Assembly: GCA_003222555.1 (NCBI GenBank)
Contig: QHWL01000256.1
Span: forward strand, 1 to 10,478
Length of the DNA: 10,478 nt
Reading direction: 5' to 3'
From: Acidobacteriota bacterium
Lineage (GTDB): Bacteria > Acidobacteriota > Vicinamibacteria > Vicinamibacterales > CAVVIG01
Shown: positions 1-6,210 of the stretch, one piece after another
Numbering within the stretch: the stretch's first letter is position 1
How the letters are laid out: each line of letters opens with the position of its first letter
The notes under the pieces: generated by a model
Database searches by the model: none
Told to the model about the DNA's origin: nothing
Seen by the model: the letters and a program-made list of their open reading frames with translations, nothing else
Translations under genes and position numbers: made by a program

Positions 1-327
1 CGCCTCCCGGCCGTGAGCGACGATGTCTGGCATCGCGGGATGGTCGCCGGGATACCAGTCGGCCGGGCCGTAGTCGTTCGCGATCTGCCTCAGGGTGAAT
101 CCCCCGCTGCTGTCCGGCAGATGTCTGACGATGCCGTCGTCGGGTGGCGGCGCCCCTCTGGCGCAGCCGAACGGTCTTGCGGCCGTGCACGTGAGCCCGG
201 AGCCACCCGGAGGGGGAGGGGCCGTGTAGCCGTACGCCCAGAGCGGAAGGCCGGCGGCGCGGACCAGGACTCCTAAGACGGCAACACACACCAATGCGAG
301 GGTCAGCAGACCGAGTGATTTCTTCAT
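1..327 (-). CDS. Secreted protein, N-terminal part, probably cytochrome c-like (3' end outside window)
   Basis: The frame is open for 109 codons from an ATG at 327 and leaves the window at base 1 without a stop. A good Shine-Dalgarno (GGGAGG, about 5 nt before the ATG) supports the start. Residues 1-25 form a signal peptide: KK, then a hydrophobic run LGLLTLALVCVAVLGVLV, then RAAG. A proline/glycine-rich linker (YGYTAPPPPGGSG) and two cysteines (C47, C55) follow. The C-terminal part reads GFTLRQIANDYGPADWYPGD and then HPAMPDIVAHGRE. From memory, the WYPGDHPxMPDIVxxGR segment resembles secreted cytochrome c proteins of Acidobacteriota, where a CxxCH heme site comes soon after. That site would lie outside this window, so heme binding is inferred, not seen. 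The gene lies 202 bp downstream of the Kelch gene on the same strand. It is real coding sequence with moderate certainty about family. Confidence 0.6.
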   Translation of the reverse strand, partial: MKKSLGLLTLALVCVAVLGVLVRAAGLPLWAYGYTAPPPPGGSGLTCTAARPFGCARGAPPPDDGIVRHLPDSSGGFTLRQIANDYGPADWYPGDHPAMPDIVAHGREA

Positions 328-360
328 GTCGCCTCCCGCCTCTGACGGGTATGTTCGCGT

Positions 361-378
361 ATCACGAAGCCACGAAAA
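361..378. repeat. Half-copy of CACGAAG interspersed repeat, flanked by a 7-bp inverted repeat
   Basis: The 18 bases atcacgaagccacgaaaa match the left arm of the dyad repeat at 5367-5384 at 17 of 18 positions. The copy is bracketed by a perfect 7-bp inverted repeat, GTTCGCG at 353-359 and CGCGAAC at 380-386. The opposite arm seen in the complete copy near 5400 is missing here. It lies in the 202-bp spacer between the Kelch gene and the cytochrome-like gene. Confidence 0.6.
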
Positions 379-410
379 TCGCGAACTCTTGATGATTATG
401 AAAACGATCC

Positions 411-480
411 ACCACAGAGCCGCGGAGAAAAGTTCCTCAGGCTCCAACATTCAACGCAGAGTCCGCCGAGCACGCAGAGA
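411..480. repeat. Interspersed repeat built on a 9-bp unit (CCGCGGAGA / ACGCAGAG type)
   Basis: Bases 411-428 read as two 9-mers, accacagag and ccgcggaga. Bases 454-480 read as three more: acgcagagt, ccgccgagc, acgcagaga. The unit ccgcggaga at 420-428 recurs exactly, on the opposite strand, at 1750-1758 in another intergenic region. This is the widespread intergenic element that gives spurious TAETAE-like peptides when translated. The rest of the 328-529 spacer shows no gene and no convincing terminator. Confidence 0.6.
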
Positions 481-529
481 ATGGGAAGGCACTCTCGATG
501 TGCCGACCTGGCTCCTGTGGCACCGCGGC

Positions 530-1600
530 CTACTTGCCCGGGAGTTCGATCACGTCGTGAGACGACGTGTGGAGATGAACTCCGGGATCCGACCCCGCTC
601 CGACCGCGGCACCCGTGACCATGCCGCTCACCAGATGGAAGCGATTGCCGATCACCGCACCGGCAACGCCGTGGCGCGGGATTGGCATCGACGGCATCGC
701 CGTCCATTGGTTGGTGCCGGGATCGTACGCCTCGAAGGCCCGGAAGGCCCCGACCAGTTGCGGGGTCGCGATCTCGCCGCCGGCCACGTAGATCCGGCCT
801 CCGTAGGTTCCCCAACCACCCCCGCTGCGTGGAGTAGGCATCTTCGCCCGCACGGTCCCCCAGCTGTCCACTGCCGGGTCATACTCCTCGACGACATCGC
901 TATTGCTGGAGGCCGCGCTGAAGCTCGAGCCGAGGCGGCCGCCGATGACGTAAATCTTGCCGCCCACCAAGCCCCCGAACGCGTGGTTCCGCGCCGTTGG
1001 CATCGGGCTGCGAGGTTCCCACTTGTTGGTCGCCGGATCGTACGCTTCGTTTGCCCCCACCGACCGACCGGGTCCGTTCGCATACAAGGCAAGTTCCTTC
1101 GCCCCGGGATGCGTGGAGGCGCCGCCGATCACGTAAATTTTCCCGCCAACTTCTGTTGCGAAGGCCGAACCGCGCTTAGTCGGCAGCGGCGCGAGCGCCT
1201 TCCAGGAGTCGGCCGCCGGATCGTATTCCCACGCATTTTCGATCGGCTGCCACCCTCCGGGCTGGCCGGACGTCGGCGCCACGAAGCCACCCATCATGTA
1301 GATCTTGCCGCGGTACTCCACGAGCGCCTCATGGTGGGCGGGGCGCGCCATCGGCTTCTTCTTGGTCCACTTGTCGGTGGCGGGATCGTACTCTTCCACG
1401 ATGCCCATGGGCTTGCCGGCTTCGTATCCGCCCATGACATACATCTTGCCGTTCGCGGCGATGCCGTAAAGTTCCTCGGCCGGTTCCGGGAATGGCGCCG
1501 CCTTCGTCCAGCTCGCTTGCGCGAACACGGCTGCCGCAAATATCAAACCCATCAATGCGGTGGCAGGGACCGCGAGTCTCCGTTGCAGTCGAGATGACAT
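530..1600 (-). CDS. Secreted Kelch-repeat beta-propeller protein
   Basis: The protein has 356 residues with the start at 1600. An upstream in-frame ATG exists at 1678, but the 1600 start is preceded by a near-ideal Shine-Dalgarno and is followed directly by a signal peptide (RLQRR, then a hydrophobic stretch ending AAAVFAQA, cleavage near residue 27-29). The mature part is made of Kelch repeats. Five glycine doublets (about residues 57-58, 104-105, 159-160, 220-221, 274-275), each following a K/R-I/M-Y-V-type strand, are paired with five YDPxxxxW motifs (71-78, 126-133, 187-194, 240-247, 292-299). A sixth, degenerate repeat (FHLVSG, about 321-326) near the C terminus suggests a six-bladed propeller. 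Kelch propellers bind proteins or carbohydrates, and some are oxidases. No catalytic residues are evident, so its role is unknown. It probably acts in the periplasm or outside the cell. Confidence 0.9.
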   Translation of the reverse strand: MSSRLQRRLAVPATALMGLIFAAAVFAQASWTKAAPFPEPAEELYGIAANGKMYVMGGYEAGKPMGIVEEYDPATDKWTKKKPMARPAHHEALVEYRGKIYMMGGFVAPTSGQPGGWQPIENAWEYDPAADSWKALAPLPTKRGSAFATEVGGKIYVIGGASTHPGAKELALYANGPGRSVGANEAYDPATNKWEPRSPMPTARNHAFGGLVGGKIYVIGGRLGSSFSAASSNSDVVEEYDPAVDSWGTVRAKMPTPRSGGGWGTYGGRIYVAGGEIATPQLVGAFRAFEAYDPGTNQWTAMPSMPIPRHGVAGAVIGNRFHLVSGMVTGAAVGAGSDPGVHLHTSSHDVIELPGK

Positions 1601-1607
1601 GGCTAAC

Positions 1608-1615
1608 CCTCCTTT
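1608..1615 (-). promoter_or_regulatory. Ribosome binding site that fixes the Kelch start
   Basis: On the minus strand this reads AAAGGAGG, seven bases before the ATG at 1600. It is a much better match than anything before the ATG at 1678, so the start immediately before the signal peptide is preferred. A GC-rich stem (GGCCG/CGGCC, 1616-1633) sits directly upstream and could fold next to this site. Confidence 0.75.
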
Positions 1616-1692
1616 GGCCGGCGCGCGTCGGCCTTCTTCGTCCGTCGCTCGCGCTCTGATTTCTGCAGCAGTCTTCACAGTCTGTCGCGTGG

Positions 1693-1703
1693 GCTAGTCT
1701 AGC
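1693..1703. promoter_or_regulatory. 11-bp perfect palindrome in the divergent intergenic region (possible operator)
   Basis: GCTAG-T-CTAGC is a perfect dyad about 93 bp upstream of the Kelch start and 267 bp upstream of the M24 gene. Its place between divergent genes fits an operator, but one short palindrome can easily arise by chance. Confidence 0.2.
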
Positions 1704-1740
1704 GGATTTGGACGATGCGCGCTGGACCACAGTCAACTTA

Positions 1741-1780
1741 GCGTTTTCTTCTCCGCGGTCTCGGCGGTCTCGGCGGTCAA
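1741..1780. repeat. Interspersed repeat with three tandem 9-bp units
   Basis: Three 9-mers lie end to end: tctccgcgg (1750-1758), tctcggcgg (1759-1767) and tctcggcgg (1768-1776). They sit in a longer stretch starting gcgttttctt. On the minus strand this translates to the TAETAETAEKK peptide familiar as an artefact of an intergenic repeat family. It shares an exact unit with the repeat at 411-480. Confidence 0.65.
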
Positions 1781-1890
1781 CGGTTTTTTCGCAGGCTCTT
1801 CAGCCCTGCGAGCCGTCCTGTTCGCGGCCCTAAAGTGCTGCGCCACATCTGCATTCGCGCCATAGCCCTCGCAGAGCCGGTCCCCGTTTC

Positions 1891-1920
1891 TAGACTGCCA
1901 CATCAGCAGCGATGTATAGT
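1891..1920 (+). promoter_or_regulatory. Candidate sigma-70 promoter for the M24-led gene group
   Basis: A -35-like TAGACT (1891-1896, four of six matches to TTGACA) is separated by 18 bp from a -10-like TATAGT (1915-1920, five of six matches to TATAAT). An AT-rich leader follows (1921-1950), unusual for this GC-rich window. Predicted transcription would begin about 40 bp before the start codon. The prediction comes from the sequence only. Confidence 0.35.
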
Positions 1921-1952
1921 TAGCCCTCTTTTTTCTAAAATATATCTTCATC

Positions 1953-1959
1953 GAAGGGG
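1953..1959 (+). promoter_or_regulatory. Ribosome binding site for the M24 gene
   Basis: GAAGGGG lies 10 bases before the ATG at 1970. It supports this start over an in-frame ATG at 1835, whose 45-residue extension runs through the AT-rich leader and candidate promoter and shows no protein-like character. Confidence 0.5.
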
Positions 1960-1969
1960 TTGCAGTCTG

Positions 1970-3298
1970 ATGGCCAAGACGAAGATGAACAAGCGCGTTG
2001 ACGCGAAGAAGGCTTCGGGAATGGACATCAGTTTCATCGGTCAGCCGCACGAGTGGGACCCGCGCCGCCTTTACAGCCAGACGGGCGTCGACTGGCAACA
2101 CCGCGTGGATTTCGACCGTTTGCGCAAAGATCGCCTGGCCCGCCTGCGCGAGCAGATGACGGCTGACAATCTCGGGGCGCTGGTGCTGTTCGCCGGCGCC
2201 AATATTCGCTATGCCACCGCGTCTTACCAGGGCAATTGGAAGTACAACATCAACATTCGTTACGCGGTGCTGCCCAACGGCGGCGAGCCCGTTCTGTTCG
2301 AGACCGCCGGATCGGACCTGCAATGCGCCATCATCGACCTGCCATGGATGGAGGGCCGCATCAGGCCCGCGATTACGTGGCAGTGGGCCGAGGGCGCTGT
2401 CCCGTTCATGGCCGGCCGCATGGCGGAGAGCGTGGTTGACGTCCTGAAAGAGCACGGGGTGAAGAAGGAGCGCATCGGTATCGACAATCTCGACATGCCA
2501 GCTCTCGACGCCTTTCACAAGTCTGGTCTGAACATCGTGAACGGCTGGCCGGCGATCTCGAAGGCGCGAACGGTCAAGACCCGCGACGAGATCGAGCTGC
2601 TGAAGCAGGCGTCGAGCATCGGCGACGCCGCGATGTGGAAGATCAAGTACGAGTGGCTCAAGCCTGGCGTGCGCGAGCGCGAGATCGAAGCGAAGGTGCA
2701 CGAATTCATGCTCCAACGCGGCTGCGAGATCATCTACGACATCATCGTGGCCTCTGGGGGCAATACCAGTCCGTACCGCCGCTGGGCCACCGAAAAACTC
2801 ATCCGCCAGGGGGACCTGGTCATCGTCGACATCAATGCGGTGGGTCCTTCGGGCTATTTCATCGACTTCGTGCGCTGTTTCAAGTGCGGGGGGCCTTACG
2901 GGAACGGGACGAAGATGACCAAGAAGGAGATCGAGCTGTACCGGGAGGTCTACGACTCCATGTATGCGGGGCTTGACAAGCTGCGTCCCGGCAATACCAC
3001 CGCGGACGTGGCGGCGCAGTTCCCCAAGTATGATGACGACAAGTACGGGACGGTGACCCTGCAGCAGTTTGCGCACAGCATCGGCATCACGCTCTACGAA
3101 GGCATGTGGATCTCGCGGGCGTATTCGCTGAAATATCCCGCCGAAATCAAAGAGAACATGTACTTCGCCATCGAGACCTTCGCGGGCCATCCGGGCCTCC
3201 AGCAGACCTGCCGCCTCGAAGAAAATGTTCTCGTGACGGCGAAGGGCCCCGTCGTCTTCACGCAGATGGAGCACATGGAAGAAGCGATGGCGCGTTGA
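1970..3298 (+). CDS. M24 family metalloenzyme (creatinase / Xaa-Pro peptidase / DddP superfamily)
   Basis: The protein has 442 residues. It has a creatinase/prolidase-type N-terminal domain (about residues 30-190) and a pita-bread catalytic domain (about 195-435). All five usual M24 metal ligands are visible: D287 (VIVDIN), D299 (YFIDFVR), H369 (QFAHSIG), E402 (FAIETFAG) and E417 (RLEENVLVT). The 12-residue gap between the two aspartates and the 15-residue gap between the glutamates match what I recall for the DMSP lyase DddP (D295/D307 and E406/E421). DddP's extra aspartate at the position after next is N289 here. Members of this superfamily cleave X-Pro peptides, creatine or ectoine, or act as a DMSP lyase. 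No signal peptide is seen, so it is probably cytoplasmic. It is the first gene of a tight plus-strand group, two bases before the dehydrogenase gene. The superfamily is certain; the reaction is not. Confidence 0.9.
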   Translation: MAKTKMNKRVDAKKASGMDISFIGQPHEWDPRRLYSQTGVDWQHRVDFDRLRKDRLARLREQMTADNLGALVLFAGANIRYATASYQGNWKYNINIRYAVLPNGGEPVLFETAGSDLQCAIIDLPWMEGRIRPAITWQWAEGAVPFMAGRMAESVVDVLKEHGVKKERIGIDNLDMPALDAFHKSGLNIVNGWPAISKARTVKTRDEIELLKQASSIGDAAMWKIKYEWLKPGVREREIEAKVHEFMLQRGCEIIYDIIVASGGNTSPYRRWATEKLIRQGDLVIVDINAVGPSGYFIDFVRCFKCGGPYGNGTKMTKKEIELYREVYDSMYAGLDKLRPGNTTADVAAQFPKYDDDKYGTVTLQQFAHSIGITLYEGMWISRAYSLKYPAEIKENMYFAIETFAGHPGLQQTCRLEENVLVTAKGPVVFTQMEHMEEAMAR

Positions 3299-3300
3299 AC

Positions 3301-4320
3301 ATGGCGCAGCTGCTGGTGGCGGTCTCTGATTCCGTCTTTCCGAACCTCGACCCGGTACGCGCGGTGCTGTCGAAGATCGGTGCGCAATTACAGGTGGCTC
3401 CGGAAGCCACGCCTGAGAGCATCTTGCGCGTCGCAAGCGGCGCCGACGCCCTCCTGGTCACCTACGCCAAGATCACGGCAGAGATGATCGGGCAGATGAC
3501 GCGCTGCCGGATCATCTCCCGCTTCGGAATCGGCGTCGACAACGTCGACATTGCGGCGGCGACCGATGCCGGAATCGTCGTCACCAAGGTGCCCGATTAT
3601 TGCATCGACGAAGTCTCCGACCACACGATGGCGCTGCTCCTGGCGCTGGTGCGCAAGATCCCGTTTGCGAATGCGCAAGTGCACGCGGGCCGGTGGGAGA
3701 TGCCCGCGGTCGTCCCCATTCATCGCCTGCGGGGAAGCGTCCTGGGGTTGGTCGGTTTCGGCAGGATTCCACAGCTGGTCGCGCCGAAGGCCAAATCCTT
3801 CGGACTCCGGGTTGTGGCCTGCGACCCGTATGTCCCACAGGAGGTCTTCACGCGCGCGGACGTCGACGGCGTCGATTTCGCCCAGTTGTTGAAGATATCC
3901 GACTACATTTCCATTCACAGCCCGTTACTTCCTGAGACAAAGGGCTTGTTCAACGCCGACGTCTTTCGCCGGATGAAGCCGACCGCCTACCTTATTAATA
4001 CGGCGCGCGGTCCCATCGTGGACGAAGCCGCCTTGGCTCGGGCGCTCGACGCGGGACACCTGGCCGGCGCGGCCCTCGATGTGATGCCGCAGGAGCCGCC
4101 GTCGAACTCGCCGCTGTTGGGCCGTGACAACGTGATCCTCACGCCGCATACCAGCTTCTATTCGGAGGAGTCGCTCGTTGAATTGCAGACGAAGGCGGCC
4201 GAGGAAGTCGTCTGTGTGCTCAGCGGACAGACGCCTCGCAACCCCGTCAACCCCGAAGTGCTGCAACGGACGGCCCGGACTTTGCGCTCAAGCGCTGCGT
4301 CTGGGGTCGCCGAAGCCTGA
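3301..4320 (+). CDS. D-isomer-specific 2-hydroxyacid dehydrogenase, C-terminal binding protein type
   Basis: The protein has 339 residues. The ATG lies two bases after the M24 stop with only a weak purine stretch before it, so translation is probably coupled. An N-terminal catalytic domain is followed by the NAD-binding domain (about 105-290). The sequence VPDYCIDEVSDHTMALLLAL is typical of the CtBP-like branch. The Rossmann motif is G152-F-G154-R-I-P157, with proline at the third glycine position. The catalytic triad of the family is present: R236 (NTARGP), E265 (MPQEPP) and H283 (LTPHTS). The family interconverts 2-keto acids and D-2-hydroxyacids with NAD(P)H in the cytoplasm. Substrate is unknown. 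An upstream in-frame ATG at 3106 would lie inside the M24 gene and is rejected. Confidence 0.92.
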   Translation: MAQLLVAVSDSVFPNLDPVRAVLSKIGAQLQVAPEATPESILRVASGADALLVTYAKITAEMIGQMTRCRIISRFGIGVDNVDIAAATDAGIVVTKVPDYCIDEVSDHTMALLLALVRKIPFANAQVHAGRWEMPAVVPIHRLRGSVLGLVGFGRIPQLVAPKAKSFGLRVVACDPYVPQEVFTRADVDGVDFAQLLKISDYISIHSPLLPETKGLFNADVFRRMKPTAYLINTARGPIVDEAALARALDAGHLAGAALDVMPQEPPSNSPLLGRDNVILTPHTSFYSEESLVELQTKAAEEVVCVLSGQTPRNPVNPEVLQRTARTLRSSAASGVAEA

Positions 4321-4332
4321 GGTCCCGTTCCG

Positions 4333-5330
4333 ATGAAAGCGATGGTCCTGCGGGCACCGGGGGAACTGGTGCTCGATGATGTGGCGCGGCCAGGGTTGAA
4401 CGCCAGCCACGTGCTGGTTCGCGTGACGCACAGCGGAGTCTGCGGAACGGATCTCAAAATCTACAACGGCGCGATTCCCGTCAGCTATCCGCGAATCATG
4501 GGCCATGAAATGGTCGGAGAGGTCGTCGAAGCAGGCGACAGCCACACGTTCCGCCCGGGAGAGCGGGTCATCGTCGACCCGGAGCTGTACTGCGGCGCCT
4601 GTTTCCATTGCCGGATAGGGCAGACCCATCTGTGCCCGAACGGCCTGCTGGTAGGGCGCGATACCAACGGCGGATTTGCTGAATATGTCACCGCTCCCCG
4701 CAGCCACGTGTTCCGCCTGCCCGATTCCATCGACAGCCGGACCGCGCCGCTGATCCAGGTGCTGACCACCTGCTTGCACGCTCAACGGCAAGTGAATATC
4801 TTCCCCGCCGAATCCGTGGTCGTCTTCGGGTTGGGGGTGACGGGCCAGTTGCACGTTCAGCTGGCAAAAGCGCGGGGCGCCACGGTTATTGGCATCACGC
4901 GCAGCGCTGGGAAGAGAGAATTGGCGGAAAAGCTGGGAGCGGACCTCACCATCCCGGGCGGCGACGGAGCCCTCCAGCAAGTGCGGGAAGCCACCGAAGG
5001 CCGCGGCGCCGACCTCGTCATCGAGACCACCCCGCCGTCGGCATGGCGCGTTCGGGCGGCCGGCTCCTACTCTTCGGAATCATCACCGCGAAAGAAGGGG
5101 CCCTCCCTTTTTACGACCTCTATTTCAAGGAGCTCGCTCTCATCAGCGCCCGCGTGGCGAAAGGCGAGGACTATCCGAGCTCCATCGCCCTGGTGCAATC
5201 TGGAAAGGTCAGGTTGGAGCCGCTGGTCAGCAACGTGATGCCTGTCTGGCAGCTGAAGACGGCGATTGGCATGTTGGACGCAGACAGCGGCGCGCGCCTG
5301 AAGATCATTTTGGACCACAGCCAACCGTAG
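4333..5330 (+). pseudogene. Zinc-dependent medium-chain alcohol dehydrogenase, frameshifted
   Basis: The start lies 12 bp after the dehydrogenase stop, with GAGG ten bases before the ATG. Frame 1 carries an MDR/GroES-type domain: C37 (VCGTD), G57-H58-E59 for the catalytic zinc, the structural zinc cysteines C87, C90, C93 and C101, and the cofactor motif G166-L-G-V-T-G171. Homology continues to about E231 (LVIETT, codon 5023-5025). The expected continuation (MARSGGRLLLFG through KIILDH) then appears in another frame from about 5043 to the stop at 5330. Frame 1 itself runs into a TGA at 5236-5238. From the glutamate to the GGR motif there are 32 nt where family members usually have about 54. 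A deletion of about 22 bp would explain both the missing residues and the frame. Restoring it gives about 339 residues, the normal size. An assembly error is the alternative. Confidence 0.85.
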
Positions 5331-5366
5331 GCAGAAAGTTCGAAGTGGAGCATGCGAAATCCATTC

Positions 5367-5418
5367 ATCACGAAGGCACGAAAAACCACGTTTCGTGTTC
5401 TTCGTGCGGCTTCGTGAT
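5367..5418. repeat. Complete CACGAAG/CTTCGTG dyad repeat
   Basis: The left arm atcacgaaggcacgaa (5367-5382) and right arm ttcgtgcggcttcgtgat (5401-5418) are reverse complements except for a 2-nt insertion in the right arm. The 18-bp centre adds further partial symmetry (CCACG and TTTCGTG). The left arm recurs at 361-378. It lies in the 187-bp spacer between the broken alcohol dehydrogenase and the GlcG/HbpS gene. It could form a hairpin in RNA and might act as a weak terminator or processing site, though no U-tract follows. Confidence 0.65.
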
Positions 5419-5506
5419 AAGCCGTTCATGCCATCACGCCACGCCGCTTCAGCGAACGAGGCGCGCAGCCGGTCGAACAACCAGAAGCCCGCGAAACAAG
5501 TCGCGA

Positions 5507-5514
5507 GGGAGGAG
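5507..5514 (+). promoter_or_regulatory. Ribosome binding site for the GlcG/HbpS gene
   Basis: GGGAGGAG precedes two adjacent ATG codons (5518 and 5521) by three and six bases. It rules out the longer in-frame start at 5395, whose extra residues come from the CTTCGTG repeat and look non-native. Confidence 0.7.
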
Positions 5515-5517
5515 ACC

Positions 5518-6189
5518 ATGATGAAGAACACGCGGTGTTTTGATGTCGGCGTGATCGTCTTGTTGACGGCGGCGTTCGGGTCGGTGGCCGGCGACCTCCG
5601 GGCCCAGGGGAGTACTCCTGCGCCTCTCTCGAAGGTGACGGTGTCGCCCGATGTCGCGAAGCGGACGTTGATGAAGAATGTCATCAACGCCGATACCGCC
5701 AGGGCCATCGTCGACTCGTGCGTGGAGTGGACGAAGGCGCAGGGGGGGAACGTCTCGATCGCCATTTTCGTCGTCTCTCCGACGGGAGAGATCATCGACT
5801 CGCACAGCATGGACGGCGTGTTGCCGATTGGCGCCGAGACCGGCCTGTTGAAGGCCAAGACCGCGCTCTACGCGAGGTCATCGTCGGCTGCGGTCGCGGC
5901 GCGCTTCAACAACGTGGATGGCCGGCTGATTCGGTTGGACCTCGGGAAGAGCGAGGGGCTGGCCTACTACTTCGTCGGCGGCGGCCTGCCGATCGTCGTG
6001 GAAGACAACCTGATTGGTGCGGTCGGTGTGGGTGGCGGGAATGCGGACGAGCAGTGCGCCTATCAGGCCCTCACGAAAGTTCTTGGACCTCAGCCCCCGC
6101 TCGCGCCGGCCCAGCCGCCTGCGGGCGCCGCACCAGGCCGTGGCGGCCGACAAGGACCCGGCGGGCGCGGCCGAGGGCAGCCACGGTAA
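5518..6189 (+). CDS. Secreted GlcG/HbpS (DUF336) family protein with R/G/P-rich tail
   Basis: The protein has 223 residues from 5518. The ATG at 5521 is equally possible and better spaced from the ribosome binding site. A signal peptide (hydrophobic run VGVIVLLTAAFGSVAG, cleavage near LRA-QG at about 30) implies export. The domain at about 48-190 has the family marks: a helix starting NADTARAIVDSC, the strand VSIAIFVVSPTGEII, K-T-A-L-Y, GGGLPIV (154-160), and IGAVGVGGG then DEQ (166-179). Members bind heme (HbpS) or accompany glycolate and diol catabolic operons (GlcG, PduO C-domain). Residues 191-223 are a low-complexity tail of P, A, G and R, which is unusual for a small domain protein. It sits 21 bp before livH, so it is probably cotranscribed with the transporter and may act on or sense the same solute outside the membrane. 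The function is not proven. Confidence 0.88.
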   Translation: MMKNTRCFDVGVIVLLTAAFGSVAGDLRAQGSTPAPLSKVTVSPDVAKRTLMKNVINADTARAIVDSCVEWTKAQGGNVSIAIFVVSPTGEIIDSHSMDGVLPIGAETGLLKAKTALYARSSSAAVAARFNNVDGRLIRLDLGKSEGLAYYFVGGGLPIVVEDNLIGAVGVGGGNADEQCAYQALTKVLGPQPPLAPAQPPAGAAPGRGGRQGPGGRGRGQPR

Positions 6190-6210
6190 CCGACCCAAGG
6201 CTGGTGGTCA

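Noticed and set aside
326..1597. 423-codon open frame on the plus strand across the Kelch gene and its downstream spacer
   Set aside because: It is antisense to a gene with a signal peptide, an ideal ribosome binding site and regular Kelch motifs. The translation is Arg/His-rich with no domain character, as expected for an antisense frame in GC-rich DNA.
1733..3436. 567-codon open frame on the minus strand across the M24 gene
   Set aside because: It is the antisense shadow of the M24 coding sequence. Its C terminus is the translated 9-bp repeat (TAETAETAEKK), a known source of spurious proteins.
5023..5060. Programmed frameshift as the explanation for the split alcohol dehydrogenase
   Set aside because: There is no slippery heptamer at the junction, and about seven conserved-length residues are missing, which a ribosomal frameshift would not explain. 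A deletion or assembly error fits better.
5067..5858. 263-codon minus-strand frame over the broken alcohol dehydrogenase and the GlcG/HbpS start
   Set aside because: It is antisense to recognised domains and passes through the dyad repeat, and has no ribosome binding site or family features.
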